Shown piece after piece: positions 17,914-26,713 of a stretch of DNA of 64,000 nt. The notes beneath the pieces were generated by a model, which searched no databases, had not been told where the DNA came from, and worked only from the letters and a program-made list of their open reading frames with translations. Position 1 is the first letter of the stretch. Each line of letters starts with the position of its first letter. A program made the position numbers and the translations under genes. This DNA is from CAMFLJ01 sp963702555 (GTDB lineage: Bacteria; Actinomycetota; Acidimicrobiia; Acidimicrobiales; Acidimicrobilacustridaceae): assembly GCA_963702555.1 (NCBI GenBank), contig CAVPCW010000011.1, positions 682,001-746,000 on the forward strand, written 5' to 3'.

Positions 17914-18735
17914 ATGCGTCTCGAGGGGAAGGTCGCGGTGGTCACCGGCGGCAGCAACGGCATCGGCCGGGCCTGCTGCGAACGGTTCGCCGCCGAAGGA
18001 GCCGACATCGTCGTCGCCGATCTGCTGGAGGGGCCGGCCGCAGAGGTCGTCGCCGCGGTGGAGGCGGCCGGACGGCGGGCGGTGTTCGTGCGCGCCGACG
18101 CGGCGAGCCCGGACGACAACGAGGCCACCATGCAGCGCGCCATCGACGAGTTCGGCCGCCTCGATGTCGTCGTCACCTCTGCCGGCATCTCCGGCAAGGG
18201 CTACGTGAGCGACGGCGACACCCAGGCCCAGCTCGAGCGCATGGCCGCCGGTGGGTCGGTCATGGCCGACCCCGTCGCCGCCTTCACCGGGTTCCCGCTC
18301 GACGACTGGCAGGCAGTCCTCGACGTGAACCTCACCGGCACGCTGCTCGCGCTCCAGTCGGCCGCCCGGCGCATGCCCGACGGCGGCTCGCTCATCACCC
18401 TGGCCTCCATCGCCGCCAAGCAGCCCGAGGCCGGCACCCCCGCCTACAGCGTCTCGAAGGCCGGGGTCTGGATGCTCACCAAGTTCGCCGCCATGGCCCT
18501 CGCCCCGGCCGGCATCCGGGTCAACGCCATCGGGCCCGGCTTCATCGAGACCAACATGACCGCGGTCGTGCAGGCGGTGCCCCAGCTCGAGGAGCGGTTC
18601 ATGGCCCACGTGCCGATGAGCCGGTTCGGCACACCGCTCGAGATCGCCAACACCGCGCTCTTCCTCGCCTCCGACGAGTCGAGCTACACCACCGGCGAGA
18701 TCTTCCACGTCGACGGCGGCTTCTACACCGAGTAG
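17914..18735 (+). CDS. SDR family oxidoreductase
   Basis: A 273-residue classical short-chain dehydrogenase. The cofactor motif is VVTGGSNGIGRACC (TGxxxGIG). VVVADLLEGP in the acidic loop suggests NAD preference, and SAGISG stands in place of NNAG. The active site is AYSVSKAGVWMLTKFAA (Tyr and Lys present), and the tail SSYTTGEIFHVDGGFYTE is the usual end. It probably oxidises or reduces an alcohol/ketone in the cytoplasm; the substrate is unknown. The lipoprotein gene starts 29 bases downstream. Confidence 0.85.
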   Translation: MRLEGKVAVVTGGSNGIGRACCERFAAEGADIVVADLLEGPAAEVVAAVEAAGRRAVFVRADAASPDDNEATMQRAIDEFGRLDVVVTSAGISGKGYVSDGDTQAQLERMAAGGSVMADPVAAFTGFPLDDWQAVLDVNLTGTLLALQSAARRMPDGGSLITLASIAAKQPEAGTPAYSVSKAGVWMLTKFAAMALAPAGIRVNAIGPGFIETNMTAVVQAVPQLEERFMAHVPMSRFGTPLEIANTALFLASDESSYTTGEIFHVDGGFYTE

Positions 18736-18764
18736 GCGGCTCAGGATCGGCGCCTGACGCGCCG

Positions 18765-20204
18765 ATGACAACGGCCATGAAGCTCACGCGTCGGTCGGTC
18801 GTCGTCCCCCTCGTCGCCTTGTGCGCGCTCGGTGCGGCGTGCTCCTCCGACGGCTCCTCGTCGTCCTCGTCGACCACCGTCGTCCGCACGTCCTCCGGCG
18901 GGTGCGCCTCCGGTGCACTCCCCGCGGCGCCCGTGCTGGCGACACCGGACACCACGCCGCAGACGGCGAGCTACTCCAACGACCTGACGGCGCCCCAGGC
19001 CAAGAGCTGCGACGGCATGCGCGACTACCTCTCGACCCCGCAGCCCGGGTGGGACCTCCAGTCGTACGTGTTCTACGGCCATCTGAAGGACTCGACGGGC
19101 CGCGTCATCGCCTTCTCGACCCTCGAGCAGCACCAGCAGGTGAAGACCGGCTCCGGCCCTGCCGCCGACCTCCAGGTGGCCGCGGTGACGGTGAACCAGG
19201 GCTCGGGCATCACCGTCGGGGGCCTCGACGGCGCGCCGGACCAGGCGGTCCAGGTGTCGGCCACCTCGAACCCGTTCAGCCTCCGCAGTCAGTCGTTCAC
19301 CGCCCCGCAGGCGCCCCAGTACATCGACGCCCGTGTCGTGGAGGGCCAGCTGGGCCAGCCCGGCGCGGTGATCGAGCTCACCGCCCAGGTCGAGGCCGAG
19401 TCGCTCGGCACCCCGACGGCCCCCGGCCTCAGCGCGATGCAGGTCTCGGTGCGGCTGCGGGACGCGGGCGGCGTCGGCCAGTGGGGTTACGGCCCGGCCG
19501 GCTTCTTCCCGCAGTGGATCTACCCGAACCAGCGCCAGGCCATCACCGACACCTATGGCGGCTCGGTCGAGAAGTACCTGGCCGCCACGAACGACCCGAT
19601 GACCGGGCAGGGCGACTACTACTACTCGTCGCCGGTGCTCGAGGTGGAGTCGTTCTCCATCACCCAGAACGGCTCGGTCGTGGCCAGCGGCACCGAGGGC
19701 GAGCTCATCGGCGACTACGTGAACCAGTCGTTCGACGCCAAGGCCTCCGCCATCGTCGACAACGGCGTGGAGTGGACCGAGTTCACCACCCTGCTCGAGG
19801 GCGGGCGCAGCATGAAGGTGGGCACGGTGGTCCAGAGCTCGGTCGGCACGCTGCCCTACGCCGTGCTCGTCCCCGTCGACGGGAAGCGGCTGGCGAACGG
19901 CTCACTGGAGGCGTCGATGCGTTGGAACATCGACGCCGTGCAGCTCACCCCGGATGCGAACGCGGTGTGGAAGAGCCCCCGGTCGGGGAAGAGCTACGCC
20001 ACCACCTACACCGCCGAGCTGAAGGGCGCCGACGGCACCCCTGACGCCTCGCTCACCTACACCGCGGTCTACCCGGACCAGGAGCTCGACGCCGGCGGCC
20101 GCACGGTCTACGAGGGCCTGTTCGCGGTGACCGGCACCATCGACGGCAAGGCCGTGACGGGCTACGCCTGGGCCGAGATCCAGCCGTCCGGCACCCTGGG
20201 CTGA
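18765..20204 (+). CDS. Secreted lipoprotein of unknown function
   Basis: A protein of 479 residues (475 if the second ATG at 18777 is used, which gives the neater signal peptide MKLTRRSVVVPLVALCALGA). A lipobox cysteine lies in LGAACSS, followed by a serine/threonine-rich tether (SSSSSSTTVVRTSSGG). The mature part is rich in beta-type sequence and aromatic residues, with no catalytic motif I recognise. Segments such as QWGYGPAGFFPQWIYPNQRQ and GYAWAEIQPSGTLG resemble hydroxyneurosporene-synthase/AttH-like carotenoid-binding beta-barrels, but only loosely. It probably sits on the outer face of the membrane. Confidence 0.6.
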   Translation: MTTAMKLTRRSVVVPLVALCALGAACSSDGSSSSSSTTVVRTSSGGCASGALPAAPVLATPDTTPQTASYSNDLTAPQAKSCDGMRDYLSTPQPGWDLQSYVFYGHLKDSTGRVIAFSTLEQHQQVKTGSGPAADLQVAAVTVNQGSGITVGGLDGAPDQAVQVSATSNPFSLRSQSFTAPQAPQYIDARVVEGQLGQPGAVIELTAQVEAESLGTPTAPGLSAMQVSVRLRDAGGVGQWGYGPAGFFPQWIYPNQRQAITDTYGGSVEKYLAATNDPMTGQGDYYYSSPVLEVESFSITQNGSVVASGTEGELIGDYVNQSFDAKASAIVDNGVEWTEFTTLLEGGRSMKVGTVVQSSVGTLPYAVLVPVDGKRLANGSLEASMRWNIDAVQLTPDANAVWKSPRSGKSYATTYTAELKGADGTPDASLTYTAVYPDQELDAGGRTVYEGLFAVTGTIDGKAVTGYAWAEIQPSGTLG

Positions 20205-20230
20205 CCGGCACCATCGATCGAGGACGCGGA

Positions 20231-20257
20231 AGGGGCCGGCCCGACGGGCCGGCCCCT
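20231..20257. terminator. Bidirectional terminator hairpin
   Basis: AGGGGCCGGCCC and GGGCCGGCCCCT form a perfect 12-bp stem with a three-base loop, between convergent genes ending at 20204 and 20282. CCTCGTTC follows on the plus strand. Confidence 0.75.
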
Positions 20258-20281
20258 CCTCGTTCCTGCGACTGCTCGGGC

Positions 20282-22177
20282 CTACGACAGCTCGAGGTCG
20301 TCCCAGTTGAGCTGGGTGCACAGTCGGTGGAACTCCGGGCCGTACCACGGAGCGTTCACCTGCAGGCGACCGAACTCGTTGACGTAGTAGTTCTTGTCGG
20401 GCGCACCCTCGTCCTGCAGCAGCAGGAGGCCGGAGGCCTCCTCGTCGAGCGCCTTGTTGTAGCGCTCGAAGGCGTCGAGCTTGACCTCGACCTTGCTCTT
20501 GCCGGTCTCGAGCATCTCCTTGACGCACTGGGCGGCGTAGGCGGCCCAGATGACGTACCAGACCGGGAGCCCGGTGCCGCCGGAGAGCGGCTGGGAGTTC
20601 GGGCCGTAGAGCATGAACAGGTTCGGGTAGTTCGGCACGGCCACCGACAGGTAGGCGCGGGGGCCGTCCTCGGACCAGAACTCGTGGATGCTCTGGCCGT
20701 CCTTGCCCTTGTAGTCGGAGGGCCACAGGTAGCGCATGACCTCGAAGCCGGTGGCGGTGATCAGCACGTCGATGTCGATCTGACGGCCGTCCTCGGTCTC
20801 GATACCGGTCGGGGTGAGCTTGGCGATGCCCTCGGTGACCAGCTCGACGTTGTCGCGGGTGAGGGCCTTGTACCAGCCGTTGTCGACCACCGGGCGCCGC
20901 GAGAACGGGGCGTAGTTCGGGGTCAGCTTGGCGATCAGCTCCTCGTCGCCCCCGACCTGGTTCTCGATGTAGGCCGTGAGGGTCTCGCGGAGCTGGTCGT
21001 TCATGGCGTTGACCTTGCCGCCGTTGGCGATCCACTCGTCGTCGGGCTGGATGAAGCCGTGGGTGCCGAAGAGGGCGGCGATGGCCATGTAGCGCCACCA
21101 GTTCCAGTAGCCCGGGAAGTTGTCGAGCAGCCAGCGGACCTCGGGCTCCATCGGGGCGCCGTACTTCTCGCGGGGGCTGATCCACTGCGGGGTGCGCTGG
21201 AAGACGTAGACCTGCTCGGCGTCCTCGGCGATCGGCGAGAGCAGCTGCACGCCGGTGGAGCCGTTGCCGATGACGGCGATGCGCTTGCCGGTGGCGTCGA
21301 AGTCGGCGGGCCAGCGGGCCGGGTGCAGCACGAGGCCCTGGAAGTCGTCCTGGCCCTCGAAGGTCGGGAAGCGCGGGTTGGCGAAGGTGCCGTGGGCACC
21401 GATGACCACGTTGGCCTCGTGGGTCTCGACGCCGTTCGGGGTGTCGAGCTCGAGGACCCAGACGCTGCGGTCGTCGTCCCAGGTGGCGGTGCGCAGCTCG
21501 TGCTCGAACTTGGTGTTCTCGAACACGCCGAACTTCTTCGACACGCCCTCGAGGTACGAGCGCACCTCGGCGCCGCGGCCGAAGTACTCGCTCCAGCGGT
21601 ACTCCTTCTCGAACGCGAACTCGTAGGTGATCGAGATCGTGTCGACGCGGATGTCGGGGTAGCGGTTGACGCTCCAGGTGCCACCGGGCTCGGGGCGGCG
21701 CTCGAACACCGTGTACGGGATGCCGAGCAGGCCGAACTGCACGCCGGCGGCGAGGCCGCTGAACCCGCTGCCGATGATGGCGACGTTGAAGCCCTCGGGG
21801 ACCTCGGGCTTCTCGCCCTCCCACTCGGTCATCAGCGGGAACGGCTTGAAGGCCGGGAGCTCACGCCGGGCCTCGAACTCGAGGTCGGGCATCTCCTCGC
21901 GGGTGGCGAGGTTCATGAGCGTCCGGAGCTCGGACTCCTCGGGCTCCTCGGGCATGCCCGGGCCGGCGTTGGCCTCGAGCCAGTCGACGGCCTTCGAGAT
22001 GAGCAGCTCCCGTTGGGCGTCGTCGAGCTGCATCGCCATCGGGAGCTCGGCGATCTCGGGGTCGTGCGTGTGCTGGTACAGCGCCACGCGGACGGCGTTC
22101 AGGTCGGCCAGCTCGACGCCACGACGGATGAAGTCGCGGTCGACGGTCTCGGGGGTCGGATCGGTGGTGCTCGACAT
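20282..22177 (-). CDS. Baeyer-Villiger-type flavin monooxygenase
   Basis: A 631-residue enzyme that inserts oxygen next to a ketone, using FAD and NADPH. After an N-terminal extension of about 125 residues comes the first Rossmann motif IIGSGFSGLAAGVQFG. The exact Baeyer-Villiger fingerprint FQGLVLHPARWP (FxGxxxHxxxW) and the second Rossmann motif IAVIGNGSTGVQL follow. VLITATGFEVMRY and NLFMLYGPNSQPLSGG are family-typical. The long N-terminal extension occurs in a subgroup of actinobacterial steroid and alicyclic ketone monooxygenases. GGAGG precedes the ATG. The gene follows the 22230-22988 gene by 52 bases, probably in one transcript. Confidence 0.85.
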   Translation of the reverse strand: MSSTTDPTPETVDRDFIRRGVELADLNAVRVALYQHTHDPEIAELPMAMQLDDAQRELLISKAVDWLEANAGPGMPEEPEESELRTLMNLATREEMPDLEFEARRELPAFKPFPLMTEWEGEKPEVPEGFNVAIIGSGFSGLAAGVQFGLLGIPYTVFERRPEPGGTWSVNRYPDIRVDTISITYEFAFEKEYRWSEYFGRGAEVRSYLEGVSKKFGVFENTKFEHELRTATWDDDRSVWVLELDTPNGVETHEANVVIGAHGTFANPRFPTFEGQDDFQGLVLHPARWPADFDATGKRIAVIGNGSTGVQLLSPIAEDAEQVYVFQRTPQWISPREKYGAPMEPEVRWLLDNFPGYWNWWRYMAIAALFGTHGFIQPDDEWIANGGKVNAMNDQLRETLTAYIENQVGGDEELIAKLTPNYAPFSRRPVVDNGWYKALTRDNVELVTEGIAKLTPTGIETEDGRQIDIDVLITATGFEVMRYLWPSDYKGKDGQSIHEFWSEDGPRAYLSVAVPNYPNLFMLYGPNSQPLSGGTGLPVWYVIWAAYAAQCVKEMLETGKSKVEVKLDAFERYNKALDEEASGLLLLQDEGAPDKNYYVNEFGRLQVNAPWYGPEFHRLCTQLNWDDLELS

Positions 22178-22229
22178 CAGGGCCTCCGGGCCTCGTTGGT
22201 TCGGTGTTCAGGTCGATCGTTGGAGCGCG

Positions 22230-22988
22230 TCACTGGGCCAGCCAGTCCGCGAGGGTTGCGTCTTCCCAGTCCTCCGGCCCGTAGACAGTACGGGGGAGTG
22301 GGGTCATCAGGTGGGTGTGGCCGCCGGTGACGTACTGCGCCGACCGCTGCTCCCAGGCCACCAGCCTGTCATCGGTCTCGCCCTCGGTGCTCAGACCGCG
22401 GGTGGTGTCCCGGTTGACGCGCATCCGGTACTGCGACTCGATGTCGGTGGCCCACACCATCACGACCTCGTGCTGGTTGGACATGACCTCGTAGAGGCCG
22501 GTCGGCTCGTGGCCGTACTCCCGCATGAGCGGGACCCGTTCCTCGGCGACGGCGGCGAGGAACTCGAGGGGTGTGCCGGGGCGGACCTCGAGGATCTCGT
22601 TGACGAAGAGGGTGCCCTTCACCCCGCGCTCGATGATCTCGTCGGTGGTGGGGCTGCCGGGCACCCCGCCGCAGAGGCGGTCGAAGCCACCGGTGCGCCA
22701 CTGCGCCGCGGTGTCCCACCAATCGCCGTAGAAGGCCTTGCGGCGCTTGAGGTTGAGGCGGTCGACGTTCTTCGCCCACCCCTCCCAGCCCTTGGAGCCG
22801 ATGTCCCAGATGTTGATGACCTGGGGCCAGCGGCCGCCGCCCTGGGCGCAGACGTAGAACGAGCCCTGCAGGCTCTGCATCTCCGGCATGCGCTCGACCG
22901 GGTCCTTCCAGAGGTGCTCCATGTAGTCGTACTGGCCCTGCCCGACGATGTCGACGACCTCGTAGAGGTACAGGCTTCGGTTCGACAT
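22230..22988 (-). CDS. NIPSNAP-like conserved protein upstream of the monooxygenase
   Basis: A 252-residue protein with two alpha-beta halves (SLYLYEVVDIVGQGQYDYME near the start, GTLFVNEILEVRPGTPLEF in the second), a pattern like NIPSNAP/dimeric ferredoxin-like domains. Such proteins are often found beside catabolic monooxygenases in actinobacteria. No catalytic residues are recognised. ATG 22988 is preferred over an upstream start at 23111, because a ribosome site (AGGGGG) lies 8 bases before it. That site is buried in a perfect 10-bp hairpin (22997-23029), so translation may be regulated by RNA folding. It is divergent from the ABC transporter at 23181. Confidence 0.6.
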   Translation of the reverse strand: MSNRSLYLYEVVDIVGQGQYDYMEHLWKDPVERMPEMQSLQGSFYVCAQGGGRWPQVINIWDIGSKGWEGWAKNVDRLNLKRRKAFYGDWWDTAAQWRTGGFDRLCGGVPGSPTTDEIIERGVKGTLFVNEILEVRPGTPLEFLAAVAEERVPLMREYGHEPTGLYEVMSNQHEVVMVWATDIESQYRMRVNRDTTRGLSTEGETDDRLVAWEQRSAQYVTGGHTHLMTPLPRTVYGPEDWEDATLADWLAQ

Positions 22989-22996
22989 CGGTGGAT

Positions 22997-23029
22997 CCCC
23001 CTGGTCACGTGATGCGAAAGACCAGGGGG
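22997..23029 (-). promoter_or_regulatory. Hairpin sequestering the ribosome-binding site
   Basis: In the transcript of the 22988 gene, CCCCCTGGTC (from 23029) pairs perfectly with GACCAGGGGG (ending 22997), with a 13-base loop. The second arm contains the Shine-Dalgarno AGGGGG, which ends 8 bases before the ATG. Folding would hide the ribosome site; a terminator role is unlikely because the gene follows immediately. This is a candidate translational switch. Confidence 0.55.
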
Positions 23030-23180
23030 TTGTGTAGCACCCCGAGAGGGCCGTGGCCGAAGCCACTCGCTGCAGCGGCCCCGAAGGGGACCCTGTGGCG
23101 GTTCTGTACAACTTCGATCCACAGGGCGGTCACCCCATCGCCATAGGCTCGCCGCCGGTGCAGACCGCTGAGGAGAGCCG

Positions 23181-24137
23181 ATGATCGAGGTGCAGTCGCT
23201 GTCGAAGCGCTATGGCTCGACCCTCGCCGTCGACGACCTCTCGTTCACCGTGCAGCCCGGTGTCGTCACCGGCTTCCTGGGCCCCAACGGCGCCGGGAAG
23301 TCGACCACGATGCGCATGGTGCTCGGGCTCGACCACCCGACGACGGGCACCGCCACGGTCAACGGCCGCCCGTACACGAAGTGCCCGGCGCCGCTGCGGG
23401 AGGTCGGCGCCCTCATCGACGCCAAGGACGTCCACGGCGGCCGCAAGGCCCGCCAGCACCTCCTGGCGGTGGCCCGCAGCAACGGCCTGCCGGACTCCCG
23501 GGTCGACCGGGTCCTCGAGGTCGCCGGCCTGCAGTCGGTGGCGGGTCGACGAATCAAGGGCTTCTCGCTCGGCATGAACCAGCGCCTCGGCATCGCCGCC
23601 GCCCTGCTTGGCGACCCGGGCATCGTCATGTTCGACGAGCCCGTCAACGGCCTCGACCCCGAGGGCATCCTCTGGATCCGCAACCTGCTGCGGGGCCTCG
23701 CCGCCGAGGGCCGCACGGTCCTCGTGTCGAGCCACCTCATGAGCGAGATGGCCCAGACCGCTGACCACCTCATCGTCATCGGCAAGGGCCGGCTGCTCGC
23801 CGACCTCTCGATGACCGACTTCCTCCAGCAGAACGGCCGCACCCACGTGCAGGTGCGGTCGCCCCGCAACGGCGAGCTGGCCGACCTGCTGCGCTCGGCC
23901 GGCGGGGAGGTCACGCCCGACCACGACGTGCTCGCCGTCCACGGCCTCACCTGCGAGCAGGTCGGCGACGTGGCCGCCGCCAACGGCATCGCCGTGCACC
24001 AGCTCTTCGAGCATCGGGCGTCCCTGGAGGCGGCGTTCATGGACATGACCCGGGACAGCGTCGAGTACGGCGCGCCGCCCCCGTCGGCGCTGCCGCCCCC
24101 GCCACCGAGCACGACCGGCACGGAGGTGACGCCATGA
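23181..24137 (+). CDS. ABC-2 transporter ATP-binding protein
   Basis: A 318-residue ATPase of the drug/lantibiotic-export type. It has Walker A GPNGAGKSTTMRMVLGLD, signature variant FSLGMNQRLGIAAAL, Walker B IVMFDEPVNGLDPEG and SSHLMSEM with the switch histidine. A C-terminal regulatory part (about 215-300) ends in a proline-rich tail. Its stop overlaps the start of the permease gene by four bases (ATGA), so both are translated together. Confidence 0.9.
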   Translation: MIEVQSLSKRYGSTLAVDDLSFTVQPGVVTGFLGPNGAGKSTTMRMVLGLDHPTTGTATVNGRPYTKCPAPLREVGALIDAKDVHGGRKARQHLLAVARSNGLPDSRVDRVLEVAGLQSVAGRRIKGFSLGMNQRLGIAAALLGDPGIVMFDEPVNGLDPEGILWIRNLLRGLAAEGRTVLVSSHLMSEMAQTADHLIVIGKGRLLADLSMTDFLQQNGRTHVQVRSPRNGELADLLRSAGGEVTPDHDVLAVHGLTCEQVGDVAAANGIAVHQLFEHRASLEAAFMDMTRDSVEYGAPPPSALPPPPPSTTGTEVTP

Positions 24138-24976
24138 GTGTCACCGCGCCCGGCGTGGAGGCCGGCTCGTTCGCCTTCGACGCGCCGGTCCACGAGCCGA
24201 CCCTGTTCGACGTGATCCGGTCGGAGTGGCTGAAGCTGCGCTCGGTCCGGTCGACCTACTGGACGATGGCAGTCGTGTTCGTGGCGATGGTCGGCTTCGG
24301 TGCCCTGCTCTCGTTCGCCTCGGTGGCGACCTGGGACCAGCTCACCGCCGAGCAGCAGGCGGCCAACCCGGTGAACGGCGCCACGACGGCGCTCGGCGGG
24401 GCGCTCTTCGGCCAGTTGGCGATGGTCGTGATCGGCGTCCTCACCATCACCTCGGAGTACTCGACCGGCGGCATCCGTTCGACGCTGGTGGCCGTGCCGC
24501 GCCGCAACCGGGTGGTCATCGCCAAAGCGGTCGTCGTCGGCTTCCTCGCGCTGGCCGTCGGGCTGATCTCGTCGTTCGTCGCCTTCTTCGCCGGCCAGGC
24601 CATCCTCGCCACGAAGAACTTCGACGTCGGCATCGGCGACCCGAACGTGGCGCGGGCCGTGGCCGGCACCGGCCTCTACCTGGCCGGCTGCGCCCTGTTC
24701 GGCCTCGGCGTCGGGCTCGTCATCCGCAGCAGCGGAGGCGGCATCACCCTCGCCATCGCGTCGCTCTTCGTGCTGCCGCCGCTGGCACTGCTCATCCCGG
24801 GCTCAGCCGGTGACGAGATCCAGAAGTTCCTGCCCTCCAACGCCGGCCAGGCCATCACCGACACGGTCACCGCCCCCGATCGCCTGGGCGCCTGGGTCGG
24901 CTACCTCGTCTTCACCCTCTGGTGGGTGGTGCTGCTCGTCGTCGGCTCGTGGCTCCTGCGCCGCCGCGACATCTGA
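24134..24976 (+). CDS. ABC-2 transporter permease
   Basis: A 280-residue membrane protein with about six helices: STYWTMAVVFVAMVGFGALL, FGQLAMVVIGVLTITSEYST, VVVGFLALAVGLISSFVAFF, GLYLAGCALFGLGVGLVIR, ASLFVLPPLALLIPG and VGYLVFTLWWVVLLVVGSWL. The SEYSTGGIRSTLVAVPRR loop is a hallmark of ABC-2 permeases paired with this ATPase type. The start overlaps the ATPase stop. Substrate unknown. Confidence 0.85.
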   Translation: MSVTAPGVEAGSFAFDAPVHEPTLFDVIRSEWLKLRSVRSTYWTMAVVFVAMVGFGALLSFASVATWDQLTAEQQAANPVNGATTALGGALFGQLAMVVIGVLTITSEYSTGGIRSTLVAVPRRNRVVIAKAVVVGFLALAVGLISSFVAFFAGQAILATKNFDVGIGDPNVARAVAGTGLYLAGCALFGLGVGLVIRSSGGGITLAIASLFVLPPLALLIPGSAGDEIQKFLPSNAGQAITDTVTAPDRLGAWVGYLVFTLWWVVLLVVGSWLLRRRDI

Positions 24977-24978
24977 CC

Positions 24979-25881
24979 GTGTCCGCTCCCGGCCCGCTGG
25001 CGGGGCGCAACGTCGTCGTCACCGGAGCCAGCCGCGGCATCGGCGAGGCAGTGGCGGTGCGGGCCGCGGCCGAGGGGGCCAACGTCGTCGTCAACAGCTC
25101 GGGCGCGGGCGGCACCGATCCCGGGCCCCTGCTGGCGGTGGTCGACCGCATCAACGCGGCCGGGTGCGGCCGGGCCGTCGCCAGCGTGGGCCCGGTCGAG
25201 GACCTCGACTACGCCGCGGAGCTGGTGGCCACCTGTGTCGCGCAGTTCGGCTCGATCGACGGGCTCCTGGCCGTGGCCGGGGTGCCGTCGCCCCGTCGGA
25301 ACTCCATCGTCGACATTGACCCCGCCGACTGGCACCGGCTGCTCGCCGTCCACCTCGATGGCACCTTCAACTGCTGCCGCCACGCGGCCCCGCTGATGGT
25401 CGAGCAGGGCCGGGGCGCCATCGTCACCACCAGCTCCGACTCGTGGCTCGGCGACTACGCCGGCACGGCCTACCCCGCGGCGAAGGGCGCCATCGTGAGC
25501 CTCACCTGGGCGATGGCCCGCGACCTCGGCCCCCACGGCGTGCGGTGCAACGCCATCGCCCCTGGTGCCCGCACCCCGATGGCCAGCGGCCCGGGCTTCG
25601 AGGCCCGCATCGCCAAGCTGGTTACCGAGGGCACGCTCTCGCCCGATGAGGCCGACGCCGTGCTCACCATGCCGGGCCCCGAGTTCGTGGCGCCGCTCTA
25701 CGCCTACCTCGTGTCCGACGCAGCCGAGGGCGTCACCGGTCGCCTCTTCCGGGCGCGGGGGAACGCCATCGAGGTGTTCCCTCTGCCCGCGGCTGAGCCC
25801 GTCGCCGATCGTCCGGTGGCGGAGGGGCCCTGGTCGCACGACGAGCTGGCGGCACTGCTCCGCCCCTTCGCCGCCGACTGA
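24979..25881 (+). CDS. SDR family oxidoreductase
   Basis: A 300-residue short-chain dehydrogenase with VVTGASRGIGEAVAVRAA, a partly altered second region LLAVAGVPSPRR, and the active site GTAYPAAKGAIVSLTWAMA (Tyr and Lys). It has a longer C-terminus than usual (about 45 extra residues, ending SHDELAALLRPFAAD). GTG 24979 lies 2 bases after the permease stop, so it is probably in the same transcript. The in-frame ATG at 24922 would overlap the permease and adds an unrelated arginine-rich leader. Confidence 0.8.
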   Translation: MSAPGPLAGRNVVVTGASRGIGEAVAVRAAAEGANVVVNSSGAGGTDPGPLLAVVDRINAAGCGRAVASVGPVEDLDYAAELVATCVAQFGSIDGLLAVAGVPSPRRNSIVDIDPADWHRLLAVHLDGTFNCCRHAAPLMVEQGRGAIVTTSSDSWLGDYAGTAYPAAKGAIVSLTWAMARDLGPHGVRCNAIAPGARTPMASGPGFEARIAKLVTEGTLSPDEADAVLTMPGPEFVAPLYAYLVSDAAEGVTGRLFRARGNAIEVFPLPAAEPVADRPVAEGPWSHDELAALLRPFAAD

Positions 25882-25891
25882 GGCCCGTCGG

Positions 25892-26551
25892 TCAGCGGAG
25901 GCCCTTGACCACGAGATAGACCCCGAAGATCACCTCGATGGTGATGCCGATCACCCGCTGGTGCCGGTCGATGTAGCCGTGCATCCGATCGAGCAACGGC
26001 TTCGAGTACTTCGGGAACAGCACGGCGAGCAGGTAGATGGCGAGCACCGGCAGGAGCGTGATGAGCAGCGCGATCGTCACGGCCACGACCTTGTCGGAGT
26101 CGGCGACCCTCGCCGCGCTGATCGAGCGCATGGCCGGCAGGTACAGGAGGATCGTCGAGAAGTTGGTGACCATGATCACCACGCCGAGCAGGAACGCGGA
26201 GATCAGCCCGGGGTCGTGGGTGGGCTTCGGTGGGCCCTCCTTCTGCACGCCCGGCTCGCGCAGCAGCCCCCGCAGGAGCGTGCCGAGGGCGAGCAGGAGC
26301 AGCAGCGCGCCGGCCATGAGGTCGATGGCCTTGGTGACGTCGGTGCGGCTCGGCGAGGCGTGGGTCGAGTGCGAGATGGCGAGGCCCAGCACGGTCAGCC
26401 CGGCGAACACCAGCAGCAGGCCGACGAGGAACGACGTGGCCCGGGCGACCGAGCGCCGGCCCGAGAGCACGACGAGCAACAGGGCGAGCACCGTCGGGCT
26501 GAACGCCGCGCCGATCGACAGCGGTACGACCTTCGACAGGAGCTCACCCAC
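25892..26551 (-). CDS. GAP/Sap-family membrane protein
   Basis: A 219-residue membrane protein with about six helices. It shows IGAAFSPTVLALLLVVLSGR at the N-terminus, AGALLLLLALGTLLRG, AFLLGVVIMVTNFSTILLYL and ALLITLLPVLAIYLLAVLFP. The pattern fits the GAP family related to mycobacterial Sap, which takes part in placing glycopeptidolipids or sulfolipids at the cell surface, and more distantly the LysE exporters. It is convergent with the SDR gene, 10 bases apart. Confidence 0.7.
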   Translation of the reverse strand: MGELLSKVVPLSIGAAFSPTVLALLLVVLSGRRSVARATSFLVGLLLVFAGLTVLGLAISHSTHASPSRTDVTKAIDLMAGALLLLLALGTLLRGLLREPGVQKEGPPKPTHDPGLISAFLLGVVIMVTNFSTILLYLPAMRSISAARVADSDKVVAVTIALLITLLPVLAIYLLAVLFPKYSKPLLDRMHGYIDRHQRVIGITIEVIFGVYLVVKGLR

Positions 26552-26713
26552 GGCCGCGCACGCTAACCGAGGGGGTGGCGCCCCTGAGGCGACGGTGCGG
26601 TCCCGCGCCTTTCAGGGTGACGTCAGGTGTTGGGAGGACGGTGTCCCCACACCACCGGGGTCCCGGTGGGATCCACCCCGGGGCCCCGACCCCGACCCCC
26701 TCAGGAGATCGCC

